This document shows, one piece after another, positions 43,057 to 50,846 of a stretch of 64,000 nucleotides of DNA; the stretch's first letter is position 1, and each line of letters starts with the position of its first letter. The notes beneath the pieces were generated by a model that worked only from the letters and a program-made list of their open reading frames with translations, was not told the DNA's origin and did not search any database. Position numbers and translations under genes: made by a program. The DNA is from Muribaculaceae bacterium (GTDB lineage: Bacteria; Bacteroidota; Bacteroidia; Bacteroidales; Muribaculaceae). Location: the NCBI GenBank assembly GCA_022508985.1, contig JAFLUA010000001.1, forward strand, positions 291,739 through 355,738. Direction: 5' to 3'.

Positions 43057-43899
43057 ATGGTGATGAAAAAGACTATAATATACATAGCGGCCATTGTTCT
43101 TGGAGTTAATATTAACGCCCAATCATTGGCAATGCCCGATCTAAGCGACGACCAAACCGACGAGGCCGCCGTGGCCGAGCAGCCAACTACCACTGTGCCC
43201 GAAGAGCAACCGAGGCACAACACCCCATCGTCGTCTTACAAAAGCGAGCGTAATGCTATTCGAAAAGGCAATGCCGCTTTCGATAAAAAGCTATATCACG
43301 AAGCACTTGAGCATTATAATGACGCGCTAAAAATAAATGCGGGCTCAATTCGTGGCCGTTATAACAAGGCCGTGGCGTTGCTACAACTCCAGTCCGACGA
43401 TAATAAAGGCACGGAAAACGACCCGCGAGTAGCTGCCCACAGCATTTTTGAAGAAGTTATCACCGATGCAAAATACTATGATAAACCCATAGCCGAGAAA
43501 TCATTTTACAACCTTGGCAATATGGAGTTTAACGATGAACGTTACGACAATAGCATCGAATATTACAAGAGCGCTCTCCGTATAAATCCCGACAACATGG
43601 AGGCAAGGGAGAATCTGCGTCTGGCTCAACTCAAAAAGCAACAGCAGGAAAATCAAGACCAAAACCAGGAGCAGAATCAAGATAAACAAGAACAGCAGCA
43701 AGAGCAACAGCAACAACAAGAGCAGAATCAGCAAGAAGAGCCTCAAGAACAGCAGCCTCAGCCTCAAGAACCCAAACCGATGACACAATCGGCTCAACAG
43801 ATATTGCAGTCAATGCAAAATAAAGAAAATCAAACACGAAAGAAGGTTAAAGAACAGGAGCCACCGGCACGACGTCAACAATCCGACAAGCCATGGTAA
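43057..43899 (+). CDS. batC: BatC, TPR protein with Gln-rich tail
   Basis: A 280-residue secreted TPR protein. Signal peptide KKTIIYIAAIVLGVNINAQ, then TPR units (AIRKGNAAFDKKLYHEALEH and NLGNMEFNDERYDNSIEYYK) and a striking low-complexity tail in which Gln and Glu dominate from residue ~190 to ~245. I start at the ATG 43057, one base past the batB stop; 43063 is an alternative. TPR scaffolds for the BatA/B complex. The antisense frame of the Gln tract produces a false Leu-rich reading frame. Confidence 0.88.
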   Translation: MVMKKTIIYIAAIVLGVNINAQSLAMPDLSDDQTDEAAVAEQPTTTVPEEQPRHNTPSSSYKSERNAIRKGNAAFDKKLYHEALEHYNDALKINAGSIRGRYNKAVALLQLQSDDNKGTENDPRVAAHSIFEEVITDAKYYDKPIAEKSFYNLGNMEFNDERYDNSIEYYKSALRINPDNMEARENLRLAQLKKQQQENQDQNQEQNQDKQEQQQEQQQQQEQNQQEEPQEQQPQPQEPKPMTQSAQQILQSMQNKENQTRKKVKEQEPPARRQQSDKPW

Positions 43900-45731
43900 A
43901 ATCAAAAAATACTATTATGCCCATCAAAAGACTGATAATATTCGCAGCGATAATACTTGGCACCCTCAGCGCCACGGCCCAGCAATTTGCCTTGGTGCCT
44001 CCGCGAAATGTAGTGCAAGGACGCAATTTCGCACTCGTATTTCGCCTTACCGATGGTGAAGCAAACCCACCTGCCGCCCCGGCCCTCGACGGCTGTACTC
44101 TTCTATATGGCCCTGCTACATCGACAATGCAGAGCACTCAGATTATAAACGGCAAAATGTCGTCGTCGAGCTCTATCGACTATTCTTTCACTTATCGTGC
44201 CGACACTCCCGGCACCGTCGAAGTGCCGGAAGTGGCTGTGAGTTGTAACGGCTCTACTCTACGCTCCCGCAAGGCTTCTTTCCAGATCTTGCCCACCGAC
44301 CAACCTTCGCAAAGCAACCAGCAAGGCCAACAGGCGGCGCCACGGGCCGACGACCCCACAACGCAAACGCCCGGCAACGTGTCGGCCGATGATTTGCTCG
44401 TTAGAATAAGTTTCTCAAAATCGAGCGTTTATGAGCAAGAACCTGTTGTGGCGACTATTAAAGTGTATACGAAGTATGATATAACCTCGTTTATGCCGAC
44501 AACACAACCTGCTTTCGAGGGTTTCCTGTGCGAAGAATTGCCGGTAACACTCGAAACGCAGATGGAACACTATAACGGGCAAAATTATCATACTGCCGTC
44601 TTGAAGCGATTGCTCCTCTATCCTCAGAAATCAGGGAAATTGACAGTGAACTCCGGCCGCTACGATATCACTATCGTTCAATACGAAATGGTTAACATGG
44701 GCTTCTTCCGCACTCAGCGGCCCATCGAAAAACAGATAACGACTTCGTCTAACGCGGCTGCACTCATCGTGAAAGCGTTGCCCGAGCCTCGCCCCGCAGG
44801 ATTCTCCGGTGCCGTTGGCCATTTTACGGCCAGCGCTATGTTGCAGCCCGAGTTAATGCGAACAAACGAAGCCTCAGTATACTCCTATACCGTTAAAGGT
44901 CAAGGTAATATTAAATATCTGTCAGAACCCGGAGTGCAATTCCCGGCAGGCATCGACGCCTACACTCCAAAGACCGATATTAATGCCAATATTACCGGCG
45001 GAGGAAGCAATATGAGCGGCACTTTCCGCACCGATTACACCATTGTGCCTCAAGAGGTTGGCAATTTCACCATTGCCGGTGTTCCTTTTATATATTTCAA
45101 TCCCGAAAGTGGCAAATACGAGACTGCCGCCGTCGATGATATGCCAATAAAGGTGCTAAAAGGCAATACGGCAGCGCCTGCAGTGCAGCAATCGGCTATC
45201 GACAATTCGATTAAAGATATTCTTCATATCAAACCTATCGACAGCGAGCGCCGCCGCCACAATGTCGAGTACACCTTCTTTAAGACATTCTACTGGCTCG
45301 CTTATCTCATTGTCGCTCTAATATTCCTCGCCGTCGTAGTGCTGTATCGCCGTCATATACGACTACAGGCCGATGTTACCGGGCGCAAACTCGCGAAGGC
45401 CGGACGCGTCGCCACCAAGCGTTTGCGCGAAGCCAACGCCGCGATGAAAGCTCACGACACAGATAAATTCTACACCGCCATCACAAGCGCTTTGCAAGGT
45501 TATATAAGTGACAAACTTGTAATACCCGCATCACAGCTCACTCGCGATAACATTGCGGAGAAACTCACGGCCTACGGCCTGCCAAAAAGCGACACCGATG
45601 TCTTAATCGACGTGCTCGATACTTGCGCTATGGCTCGTTTCACACCCGAGCACTCCGATGCCGAAATTGCCGAAGTTTATCAAAAGGCTTCGACCGTTAT
45701 TAAATCTATCGAAGACGTGAAAAAACATTGA
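43893..45731 (+). CDS. batD: BatD, oxygen-tolerance membrane protein
   Basis: A 612-residue protein of the BatD family. Signal peptide (PIKRLIIFAAIILGTLSATA), then repeated beta-sandwich domains (VVQGRNFALVFRLTDGEANP; later YEQEPVVATIKVYTKYDI), a membrane segment (YWLAYLIVALIFLAVVVLY, ~464-482) and a helical cytoplasmic tail. The ATG at 43893 overlaps the batC stop; the ATG at 43917 is an equally possible start that begins at the signal peptide. Gene order A-B-C-D-E supports the assignment. Confidence 0.9.
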   Translation: MVKSKNTIMPIKRLIIFAAIILGTLSATAQQFALVPPRNVVQGRNFALVFRLTDGEANPPAAPALDGCTLLYGPATSTMQSTQIINGKMSSSSSIDYSFTYRADTPGTVEVPEVAVSCNGSTLRSRKASFQILPTDQPSQSNQQGQQAAPRADDPTTQTPGNVSADDLLVRISFSKSSVYEQEPVVATIKVYTKYDITSFMPTTQPAFEGFLCEELPVTLETQMEHYNGQNYHTAVLKRLLLYPQKSGKLTVNSGRYDITIVQYEMVNMGFFRTQRPIEKQITTSSNAAALIVKALPEPRPAGFSGAVGHFTASAMLQPELMRTNEASVYSYTVKGQGNIKYLSEPGVQFPAGIDAYTPKTDINANITGGGSNMSGTFRTDYTIVPQEVGNFTIAGVPFIYFNPESGKYETAAVDDMPIKVLKGNTAAPAVQQSAIDNSIKDILHIKPIDSERRRHNVEYTFFKTFYWLAYLIVALIFLAVVVLYRRHIRLQADVTGRKLAKAGRVATKRLREANAAMKAHDTDKFYTAITSALQGYISDKLVIPASQLTRDNIAEKLTAYGLPKSDTDVLIDVLDTCAMARFTPEHSDAEIAEVYQKASTVIKSIEDVKKH

Positions 45732-45733
45732 TT

Positions 45734-46510
45734 ATGAAAAAATTTCTCGCCTTAGCACTATTCGCGTGCATTTCATGCCATTCTTTTGCGCTCTCTGTAG
45801 GAGCTATGGCCGACTCGGCCTATAACAAAGAAAACTATCGCGAAGCCATCGACCTTTACCTTCAGAGCATTGCTACCGAGGGTAAAAGTTCTACTGCGTA
45901 CTATAATTTGGGCAATGCTTATTTCCGCAACGACAACCTCGGCAAAGCTGTAGTATATTACGAGCGTGCACTGCGCCTCGACCCCACTAACGCCGACGCA
46001 CGACAAAACCTCGACTTCGTGCGTTCGCGTATACAGGATCGCCCTGAAGACGATACACCGTTCTTCTCCACAATTCATCACAAAGTAATCTCGTCGTTTG
46101 CCCCCAATACATGGGCTTGGTTAACGTTTATCTTATTCGTGGTACTCGTTGGCGCAGCTGCTTTATATCTCTTCTCACATAATATTGCATTGCGAAAAAC
46201 GGGATTCTTCGGTGGCATAGTATTAATGTGTGTGTTTGTCTATACTCTCTTAGTGTCGTTCGATGCCGCCACCATATCGCAATCTCACGAGTCGGCTGTC
46301 GTTATAGTGCCAAATACACAACTGTCATCGGCGCCAAGAGCTTCGCGAACATCCTCCGACAAGGTGGTAACGATACATGAAGGAACGAAAGTTGAGATTG
46401 TCGATTCGGTTGCCACACCCGACGACCCAATATCTCCTCAATGGTTCGAAGTAAAGATCAACAACGGCACACGCGCCTGGCTGCGGGCTGTCGACGTTGA
46501 ACGAATTTAG
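45734..46510 (+). CDS. batE: BatE, TPR plus SH3-like protein
   Basis: A 258-residue protein with signal peptide (KKFLALALFACISCHSFA). Two TPRs (DSAYNKENYREAIDLYLQSI and YYNLGNAYFRNDNLGKAVVY) are followed by two membrane segments (WAWLTFILFVVLVGAAALYL and FFGGIVLMCVFVYTLLVSF). The C-terminal bacterial SH3-like domain includes VTIHEGTKVEIVD and NNGTRAWLRAVDVERI. Last gene of the bat operon. I start at ATG 45734 after the batD stop; an in-frame TTG at 45728 inside batD is unlikely. Confidence 0.9.
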   Translation: MKKFLALALFACISCHSFALSVGAMADSAYNKENYREAIDLYLQSIATEGKSSTAYYNLGNAYFRNDNLGKAVVYYERALRLDPTNADARQNLDFVRSRIQDRPEDDTPFFSTIHHKVISSFAPNTWAWLTFILFVVLVGAAALYLFSHNIALRKTGFFGGIVLMCVFVYTLLVSFDAATISQSHESAVVIVPNTQLSSAPRASRTSSDKVVTIHEGTKVEIVDSVATPDDPISPQWFEVKINNGTRAWLRAVDVERI

Positions 46511-46588
46511 AAACAGCCCTTTAGCCAAAAATATTTAACTACATCAATTTTATATGTTATAAAACATAAGCATTTTTTTTCATTTTTG

Positions 46589-46620
46589 TTTGTGTAGTTA
46601 AAAAAATGGCGCTAACTTAG
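46589..46620 (+). promoter_or_regulatory. Promoter of the small HTH gene
   Basis: TTTG (46589-46592), 20 nt, TAACTTAG (46613-46620): one mismatch from TAnnTTTG. 51 nt before the ATG at 46672. Confidence 0.6.
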
Positions 46621-46671
46621 TAACCTGAAATATAATTATTGTATAAATCATATAAAAAAATACCATCCAAT

Positions 46672-46929
46672 ATGACCAAGACAATCACTTTCAACGAACT
46701 CCGTCGTCTCAAAGATCGTCTTCCCGACGGATCGATGCATAAGATTGCAGACAAACTTAACACCACAGTTCAAACCGTCCGCAACTACTTCGGCGGAACA
46801 AACTACGACTTCGGCAAGAATTGTGGTGTACATATCGAACCGGGCCCCGACGGCGGTATCGTTGTCCTCGACGACAGCACTATCTACGATATGGCTGTTG
46901 AAATTCTCCAAAGCCAGGAGTCCGAATAA
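46672..46929 (+). CDS. Small conserved DNA-binding protein (HTH)
   Basis: An 85-residue protein starting MTKTITFNELRRLKDRLP. The stretch GSMHKIADKLNTTVQTVRNY reads as a helix-turn-helix, followed by FGGTNYDFG and a short beta tail. The Bacteroidetes-wide small 'DNA-binding protein' family, strongly conserved and highly expressed where studied; its target is unknown. The start at 46672 follows a promoter and leaves out an upstream in-frame ATG (46639) inside the leader. A strong terminator follows, so it is transcribed alone. Confidence 0.82.
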   Translation: MTKTITFNELRRLKDRLPDGSMHKIADKLNTTVQTVRNYFGGTNYDFGKNCGVHIEPGPDGGIVVLDDSTIYDMAVEILQSQESE

Positions 46930-46972
46930 ATTGTTTCGGCCATAAGAAATACAACGGGCTAAGTCCGTTGCG

Positions 46973-47004
46973 AAATAGTGTGCTCTACGGCACACTATTT
47001 TTTT
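46973..47004 (+). terminator. Strong terminator after the small HTH gene
   Basis: AAATAGTGTGC/GCACACTATTT: perfect 11-bp stem, loop TCTACG, seven T residues. A smaller CAACGG/CCGTTG hairpin at 46952-46970 precedes it. Confidence 0.92.
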
Positions 47005-47144
47005 GCCTGGCACGGCTCATCACATTCGCTGCATAGAGCTAAATATCGCGAAGCTTAGGCTCAATTTCGCGATTCAATCAATGCGTTATTTATGTAATCG
47101 CCCAAATTGCTGAGTTTATAACTTTTCACCACTGCCAAAGTGAC

Positions 47145-47221
47145 AAAGTTTTCCAAATAATTTCATAATTTACTATATATCAATATTATAATTTTTCATG
47201 CCTATCGAAAAGTTTTCCAAA
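47145..47221 (+). promoter_or_regulatory. Paired 13-bp direct repeats upstream of nrdD
   Basis: AAAGTTTTCCAAA occurs at 47145-47157 and again at 47209-47221, start to start 64 bp. The AT-rich block between them includes ACTATATATC. They lie 35 nt upstream of the nrdD -33 box, the right place for an operator. Nothing else is visible in 47005-47255. Confidence 0.5.
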
Positions 47222-47255
47222 ACGAAAATTTTTATTGAAATTTACATCAAAATAA

Positions 47256-47287
47256 TTTGCAAAAAAGATAATTATTGCATAGCTTTG
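47256..47287 (+). promoter_or_regulatory. Promoter of nrdD-nrdG
   Basis: TTTG (47256-47259), 20 nt, TAGCTTTG (47280-47287): full consensus, 54 nt before the nrdD ATG. Confidence 0.85.
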
Positions 47288-47341
47288 CGCCGGCATTTTC
47301 ACTCAGCCTAATAAATTAATAACACACAAATAACACGTGAA

Positions 47342-49549
47342 ATGATACAGGTAGTTGTAAAGCGTGATGGCCGCGTAGTTGGCTATAACGAAGAAAAAAT
47401 CAAGGCAGCTATTCGCAAAGCGATGCTCACCACCGACCTCGGTGAAGACGAGGCCCTGATTCAGAAAATCTCCGACAGGATTGGAGCAAAAGGCTCCGAG
47501 CGCATGACTGTCGAAGAAATTCAAGACATGGTCGAAATAGAACTCATGAACAGCCCCCGCAAAGAAGTGGCAAAGCGTTATATAGCCTATCGCGACCAAC
47601 GCAGCATTGCGCGTAAAGCTAAGACACGCGACATGTTTCATGAAATTATCGAAGCAAAGAGCAACGACATTACTCGCGAAAATGCCAACATGAACACCGA
47701 CTCGCCGGCAGGTATGATGATGAAATTTGCCAGCGAGACAACAAAACCTTTCGTCGACGACTACCTCCTATCGGCCGAAGCTCGCGAAGCTGTTCGTCAC
47801 AACTACATTCACATTCACGACAAAGACTACTATCCCACAAAGAGTTTGACTTGTGTTCAACATCCGCTCGACAAAATATTAGCCAACGGCTTCGTGGCTG
47901 GTCACGGCGAGTCGCGACCCGCAAAGCGTATCGAGACAGCTTCTATCATAGCATGCATATCTCTCGAAACGGCGCAAAACGAAATGCACGGCGGTCAGGC
48001 CATACCCGCTTTCGACTTCTACCTCGCACCTTTTGTACGCAGTTCTTTCATTGAAGAAGTGGAAGTGCTCGAAAATCTCACCAAGCAAGACCTATCGGCA
48101 CTTAAGACGGCCACTATCAAAGACTATATAAAGAAAGACCTCGACGACCTCACCGGCGACGAGCGTATGCTCCAACACGCAATAAACCGCACCGTCAGCC
48201 GCGTTCATCAGGCCATGGAAGCCTTTATCCACAATATGAACACCATACATAGCCGTGGCGGCAACCAGGTGGTGTTCAGCTCTATAAACTATGGCACCGA
48301 CACCTCGGCCGAAGGACGCTGTATCATACGCGAGCTCCTCAACTCTACTTATCGCGGTGTCGGCAATGGCGCTACCGCTATCTTCCCAATCCAGATTTGG
48401 AAAAAGAAACGTGGCATAAGCTATCTACCCGACGACCCCAACTACGACCTATATCGCCTCGCTTGTAAAGTGACGGCACGCCGTTTCTTCCCCAACTTCG
48501 TAAACCTCGACGCCACATACAATCATCACGAGAAATGGCGCGCCGACGACCCTAAACGTTACCAATACGAAGTGGCTACGATGGGCTGTCGCACTCGCGT
48601 CTTCGAAAACCGCTACGGTGAGAAGACATCGATCGGACGTGGCAATCTCTCGTTCACGACCATCAACCTGGTACGACTCGCCATTGAGTGCATGACGGTT
48701 CAAGACGACGGCGAACGCCTCGCACTATTCTTCCGCAAACTCGACGAGGTACTCGAGATTACAGCACGCCAGTTGTGCGACCGCTTCAACTTCCAGAAGA
48801 CGGCACTGGCGAAGCAGTTCCCGCTCCTCATGTCGAAGCTTTGGAATGGCGGCGACACCTTGCACCCCAACGACACCATTGAGTCGGTGATAAACCAAGG
48901 CACGCTCGGAATAGGTTTCATAGGTCTTGCCGAATGTCTTATAGCGCTAACAGGCAAGCATCACGGCGAAAGCGACGAAGCCCAGAAACTCGGTTTGAAG
49001 ATTGTGAGCCACATGCGTAGCCGCGTTAATGATTTCTGCGAGCGTTATCAGCACAACTTCTCCGTATTGGCAACACCGGCGGAGGGCCTCGCCGGCAAAT
49101 TCACGGCAAAAGACCGCAAGTCATTTGGCATCATACCGGGCATTACAGATAAGATTTACTATACCAACTCCAACCACGTGCCCGTCTACTATAAATGTAG
49201 CCCGCGTCACAAAGCCGAAGTCGAAGCCCCATATCATGCCCTCACCGGTGGCGGCCACATCTTCTATGTCGAGATCGACGGCGACGCCACTCACAACCCC
49301 GACGCCATAGCCGCCATCGTCGACCTCATGGATGAATACAACATCGGCTACGGATCGGTCAACCATAACCGCAACCGGTGCATGGAGTGCGGCTACGAAG
49401 ACGCTTCGGCCGACCTCAAAGAGTGCCCCGTATGCCACAGCACGGCTATCGACCGCCTGCAACGCATTACAGGCTACCTCGTCGGTACTACCGACCGCTG
49501 GAATAACGCTAAACTTGCCGAGCTAAACGACCGTGTCGTCCACGACTAA
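47342..49549 (+). CDS. nrdD: Anaerobic ribonucleoside-triphosphate reductase
   Basis: A 735-residue glycyl-radical enzyme that reduces NTPs to dNTPs without oxygen. An N-terminal ATP-cone (VVKRDGRVVGYNEEKIKAAI) senses dATP/ATP. The catalytic barrel includes GRGNLSFTTINLVRLAIE and GTLGIGFIGLAECL. The C-terminal zinc site has CMECG and CPVC, followed by the glycyl-radical loop RITGYLVGTTDRW. Codons end strongly in C here, unlike the left part of the window. Eight nt before nrdG's start codon. Confidence 0.97.
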   Translation: MIQVVVKRDGRVVGYNEEKIKAAIRKAMLTTDLGEDEALIQKISDRIGAKGSERMTVEEIQDMVEIELMNSPRKEVAKRYIAYRDQRSIARKAKTRDMFHEIIEAKSNDITRENANMNTDSPAGMMMKFASETTKPFVDDYLLSAEAREAVRHNYIHIHDKDYYPTKSLTCVQHPLDKILANGFVAGHGESRPAKRIETASIIACISLETAQNEMHGGQAIPAFDFYLAPFVRSSFIEEVEVLENLTKQDLSALKTATIKDYIKKDLDDLTGDERMLQHAINRTVSRVHQAMEAFIHNMNTIHSRGGNQVVFSSINYGTDTSAEGRCIIRELLNSTYRGVGNGATAIFPIQIWKKKRGISYLPDDPNYDLYRLACKVTARRFFPNFVNLDATYNHHEKWRADDPKRYQYEVATMGCRTRVFENRYGEKTSIGRGNLSFTTINLVRLAIECMTVQDDGERLALFFRKLDEVLEITARQLCDRFNFQKTALAKQFPLLMSKLWNGGDTLHPNDTIESVINQGTLGIGFIGLAECLIALTGKHHGESDEAQKLGLKIVSHMRSRVNDFCERYQHNFSVLATPAEGLAGKFTAKDRKSFGIIPGITDKIYYTNSNHVPVYYKCSPRHKAEVEAPYHALTGGGHIFYVEIDGDATHNPDAIAAIVDLMDEYNIGYGSVNHNRNRCMECGYEDASADLKECPVCHSTAIDRLQRITGYLVGTTDRWNNAKLAELNDRVVHD

Positions 49550-49556
49550 CAATGTA

Positions 49557-50015
49557 ATGAGAGTTATCCGCATCCTCGAAGGCACGTCGGTCGACGGCCC
49601 GGGGTTGCGGACTGCTATATACTTTGCCGGTTGCGGCCATCACTGTCCCGCCTGCCACAACGAGCACACGTGGGATTTCCGCGCCGGCGAAGATATGACG
49701 GTAGAACAGGTCCTCAAGGTGGTGCGTTATAACGGCTTTCCCGTCACTTTTACCGGAGGTGACCCTATCTACCAGGCTGCCGAAATAATACCACTGGCGA
49801 AGGCCATCAAAGAAGAGCTGCACCTCAATATATGGTGCTACACAGGCTATACCCACGAAGAACTCATCGAGATGCATAACGACGACGTCGACACCCTCCT
49901 ATCGTATGTCGACACCATCGTCGACGGGCCCTATATCGATGCGCTGCGCGACACCTCCCTCCTCTTCCGCGGCTCTTCCAACCAGCGCATAATCGACCTC
50001 CACAACCCCGATTAA
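49557..50015 (+). CDS. nrdG: Anaerobic ribonucleotide reductase-activating protein
   Basis: A 152-residue radical-SAM activase that installs the glycyl radical on NrdD. The CxxxCxxC motif is in AGCGHHCPACHN, and the SAM-binding glycines in VTFTGGDPIYQ. Start at ATG 49557 (MRVIRILEG); an in-frame GTG at 49533 lies within nrdD. The pair is co-transcribed from the promoter at 47256. Full length. Confidence 0.95.
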   Translation: MRVIRILEGTSVDGPGLRTAIYFAGCGHHCPACHNEHTWDFRAGEDMTVEQVLKVVRYNGFPVTFTGGDPIYQAAEIIPLAKAIKEELHLNIWCYTGYTHEELIEMHNDDVDTLLSYVDTIVDGPYIDALRDTSLLFRGSSNQRIIDLHNPD

Positions 50016-50070
50016 CCACTCGGATATCGCCCGGAGGCGGGCGACACCATAGAGAGAGCCCCCTCCCTGG

Positions 50071-50586
50071 CTATCGGCTTCGCTGGTAGGCGCGACGTGG
50101 TGAGCCGTCGCGACAGTAGATGATGCCGCAGTAGCTAAAGCCCAGGCGTGCCAGGGCTCCCAGCATGGCCTTGTTATCGTGATGTGTGTCGATGCGGATA
50201 TCACTGACGATAGAGTGACAGAAGTCGACGCACTCATCCATCAGCCGCGAGTGTTTGCCATTAGATGCTATGCGGTGTATCGTGCCATATCGATTGTCGT
50301 TGAGCCAACTACCCTCCTCTATAACAGAATATGTGGGGTCGTCGCCCACAATGAAAGCAAATGTTATTACCACCTCGCCATCGGCGTCGATGCCTATATA
50401 GTTGTTGCCGGCACGGATGTCGGCCAGAATATCGGCGCGCGACGGATAGCCGCCTGTCCATTGACTCATATTACCTGTGGCCCTCATGAAGCGGCGCGCA
50501 GCATCGAATAGCGGCATGATGGCATCGATATCGGCTATCTGCCCTTTGCGTATCTCTATCTTAGCCCTTTTGGTAGTGATATTCAA
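50071..50586 (-). CDS. GNAT family N-acetyltransferase
   Basis: A 171-residue acetyltransferase of the GNAT fold. It has EIRKGQIADIDAIMPLFDAA, the central strands YIGIDADGEVVITFAFIVGD, then HRIASNGKHSRLMDECVDFC (acetyl-CoA-binding turn) and IRIDTHHDNKAMLGALARLG. The start is TTG at 50586; no ATG lies between the promoter box and the conserved N terminus. A short out-of-frame ATG leader (about 8 codons) precedes it. Convergent with nrdG. The substrate is unknown. Confidence 0.85.
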   Translation of the reverse strand: MNITTKRAKIEIRKGQIADIDAIMPLFDAARRFMRATGNMSQWTGGYPSRADILADIRAGNNYIGIDADGEVVITFAFIVGDDPTYSVIEEGSWLNDNRYGTIHRIASNGKHSRLMDECVDFCHSIVSDIRIDTHHDNKAMLGALARLGFSYCGIIYCRDGSPRRAYQRSR

Positions 50587-50632
50587 TTTGATACTCTTTT
50601 TTATTGTGACTCGATATTCACATTCATTTTTA

Positions 50633-50640
50633 CAAAGGTA
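50633..50640 (-). promoter_or_regulatory. -7 box of the GNAT gene
   Basis: The minus strand reads TACCTTTG, 46 nt before the TTG start. Confidence 0.5.
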
Positions 50641-50754
50641 TGAAATTTTTTTCCAATAATTGCCCTACTGGATAGAAATGCTGATTTAACACAATTTAAC
50701 TGCACGAAATGCACTTTTGTATGCGCCGATGCAAAACGATATAAAAAATAAACT

Positions 50755-50762
50755 TATATTTG
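50755..50762 (+). promoter_or_regulatory. -7 box of the large secreted protein gene
   Basis: TATATTTG, 84 nt upstream of ATG 50847, and inside an in-frame extension that can thus be excluded. No standard -33 box. Confidence 0.5.
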
Positions 50763-50846
50763 CAAAATGATATACTATACGCGAATAAATTTTTCTTTTC
50801 AATCGAAAAATTGACTATTATTTTCAACATTTTAAATAAACCAATT

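Noticed and set aside
43501..43797. Minus-strand Leu-rich frame of 98 residues
   Set aside because: It is the antisense of the batC Gln codons; CTG/TTG runs are a by-product.
47005..47255. Riboswitch before nrdD
   Set aside because: Direct repeats and AT-rich DNA lie upstream of the promoter, so they are not in the transcript; the 54-nt leader has no visible fold.
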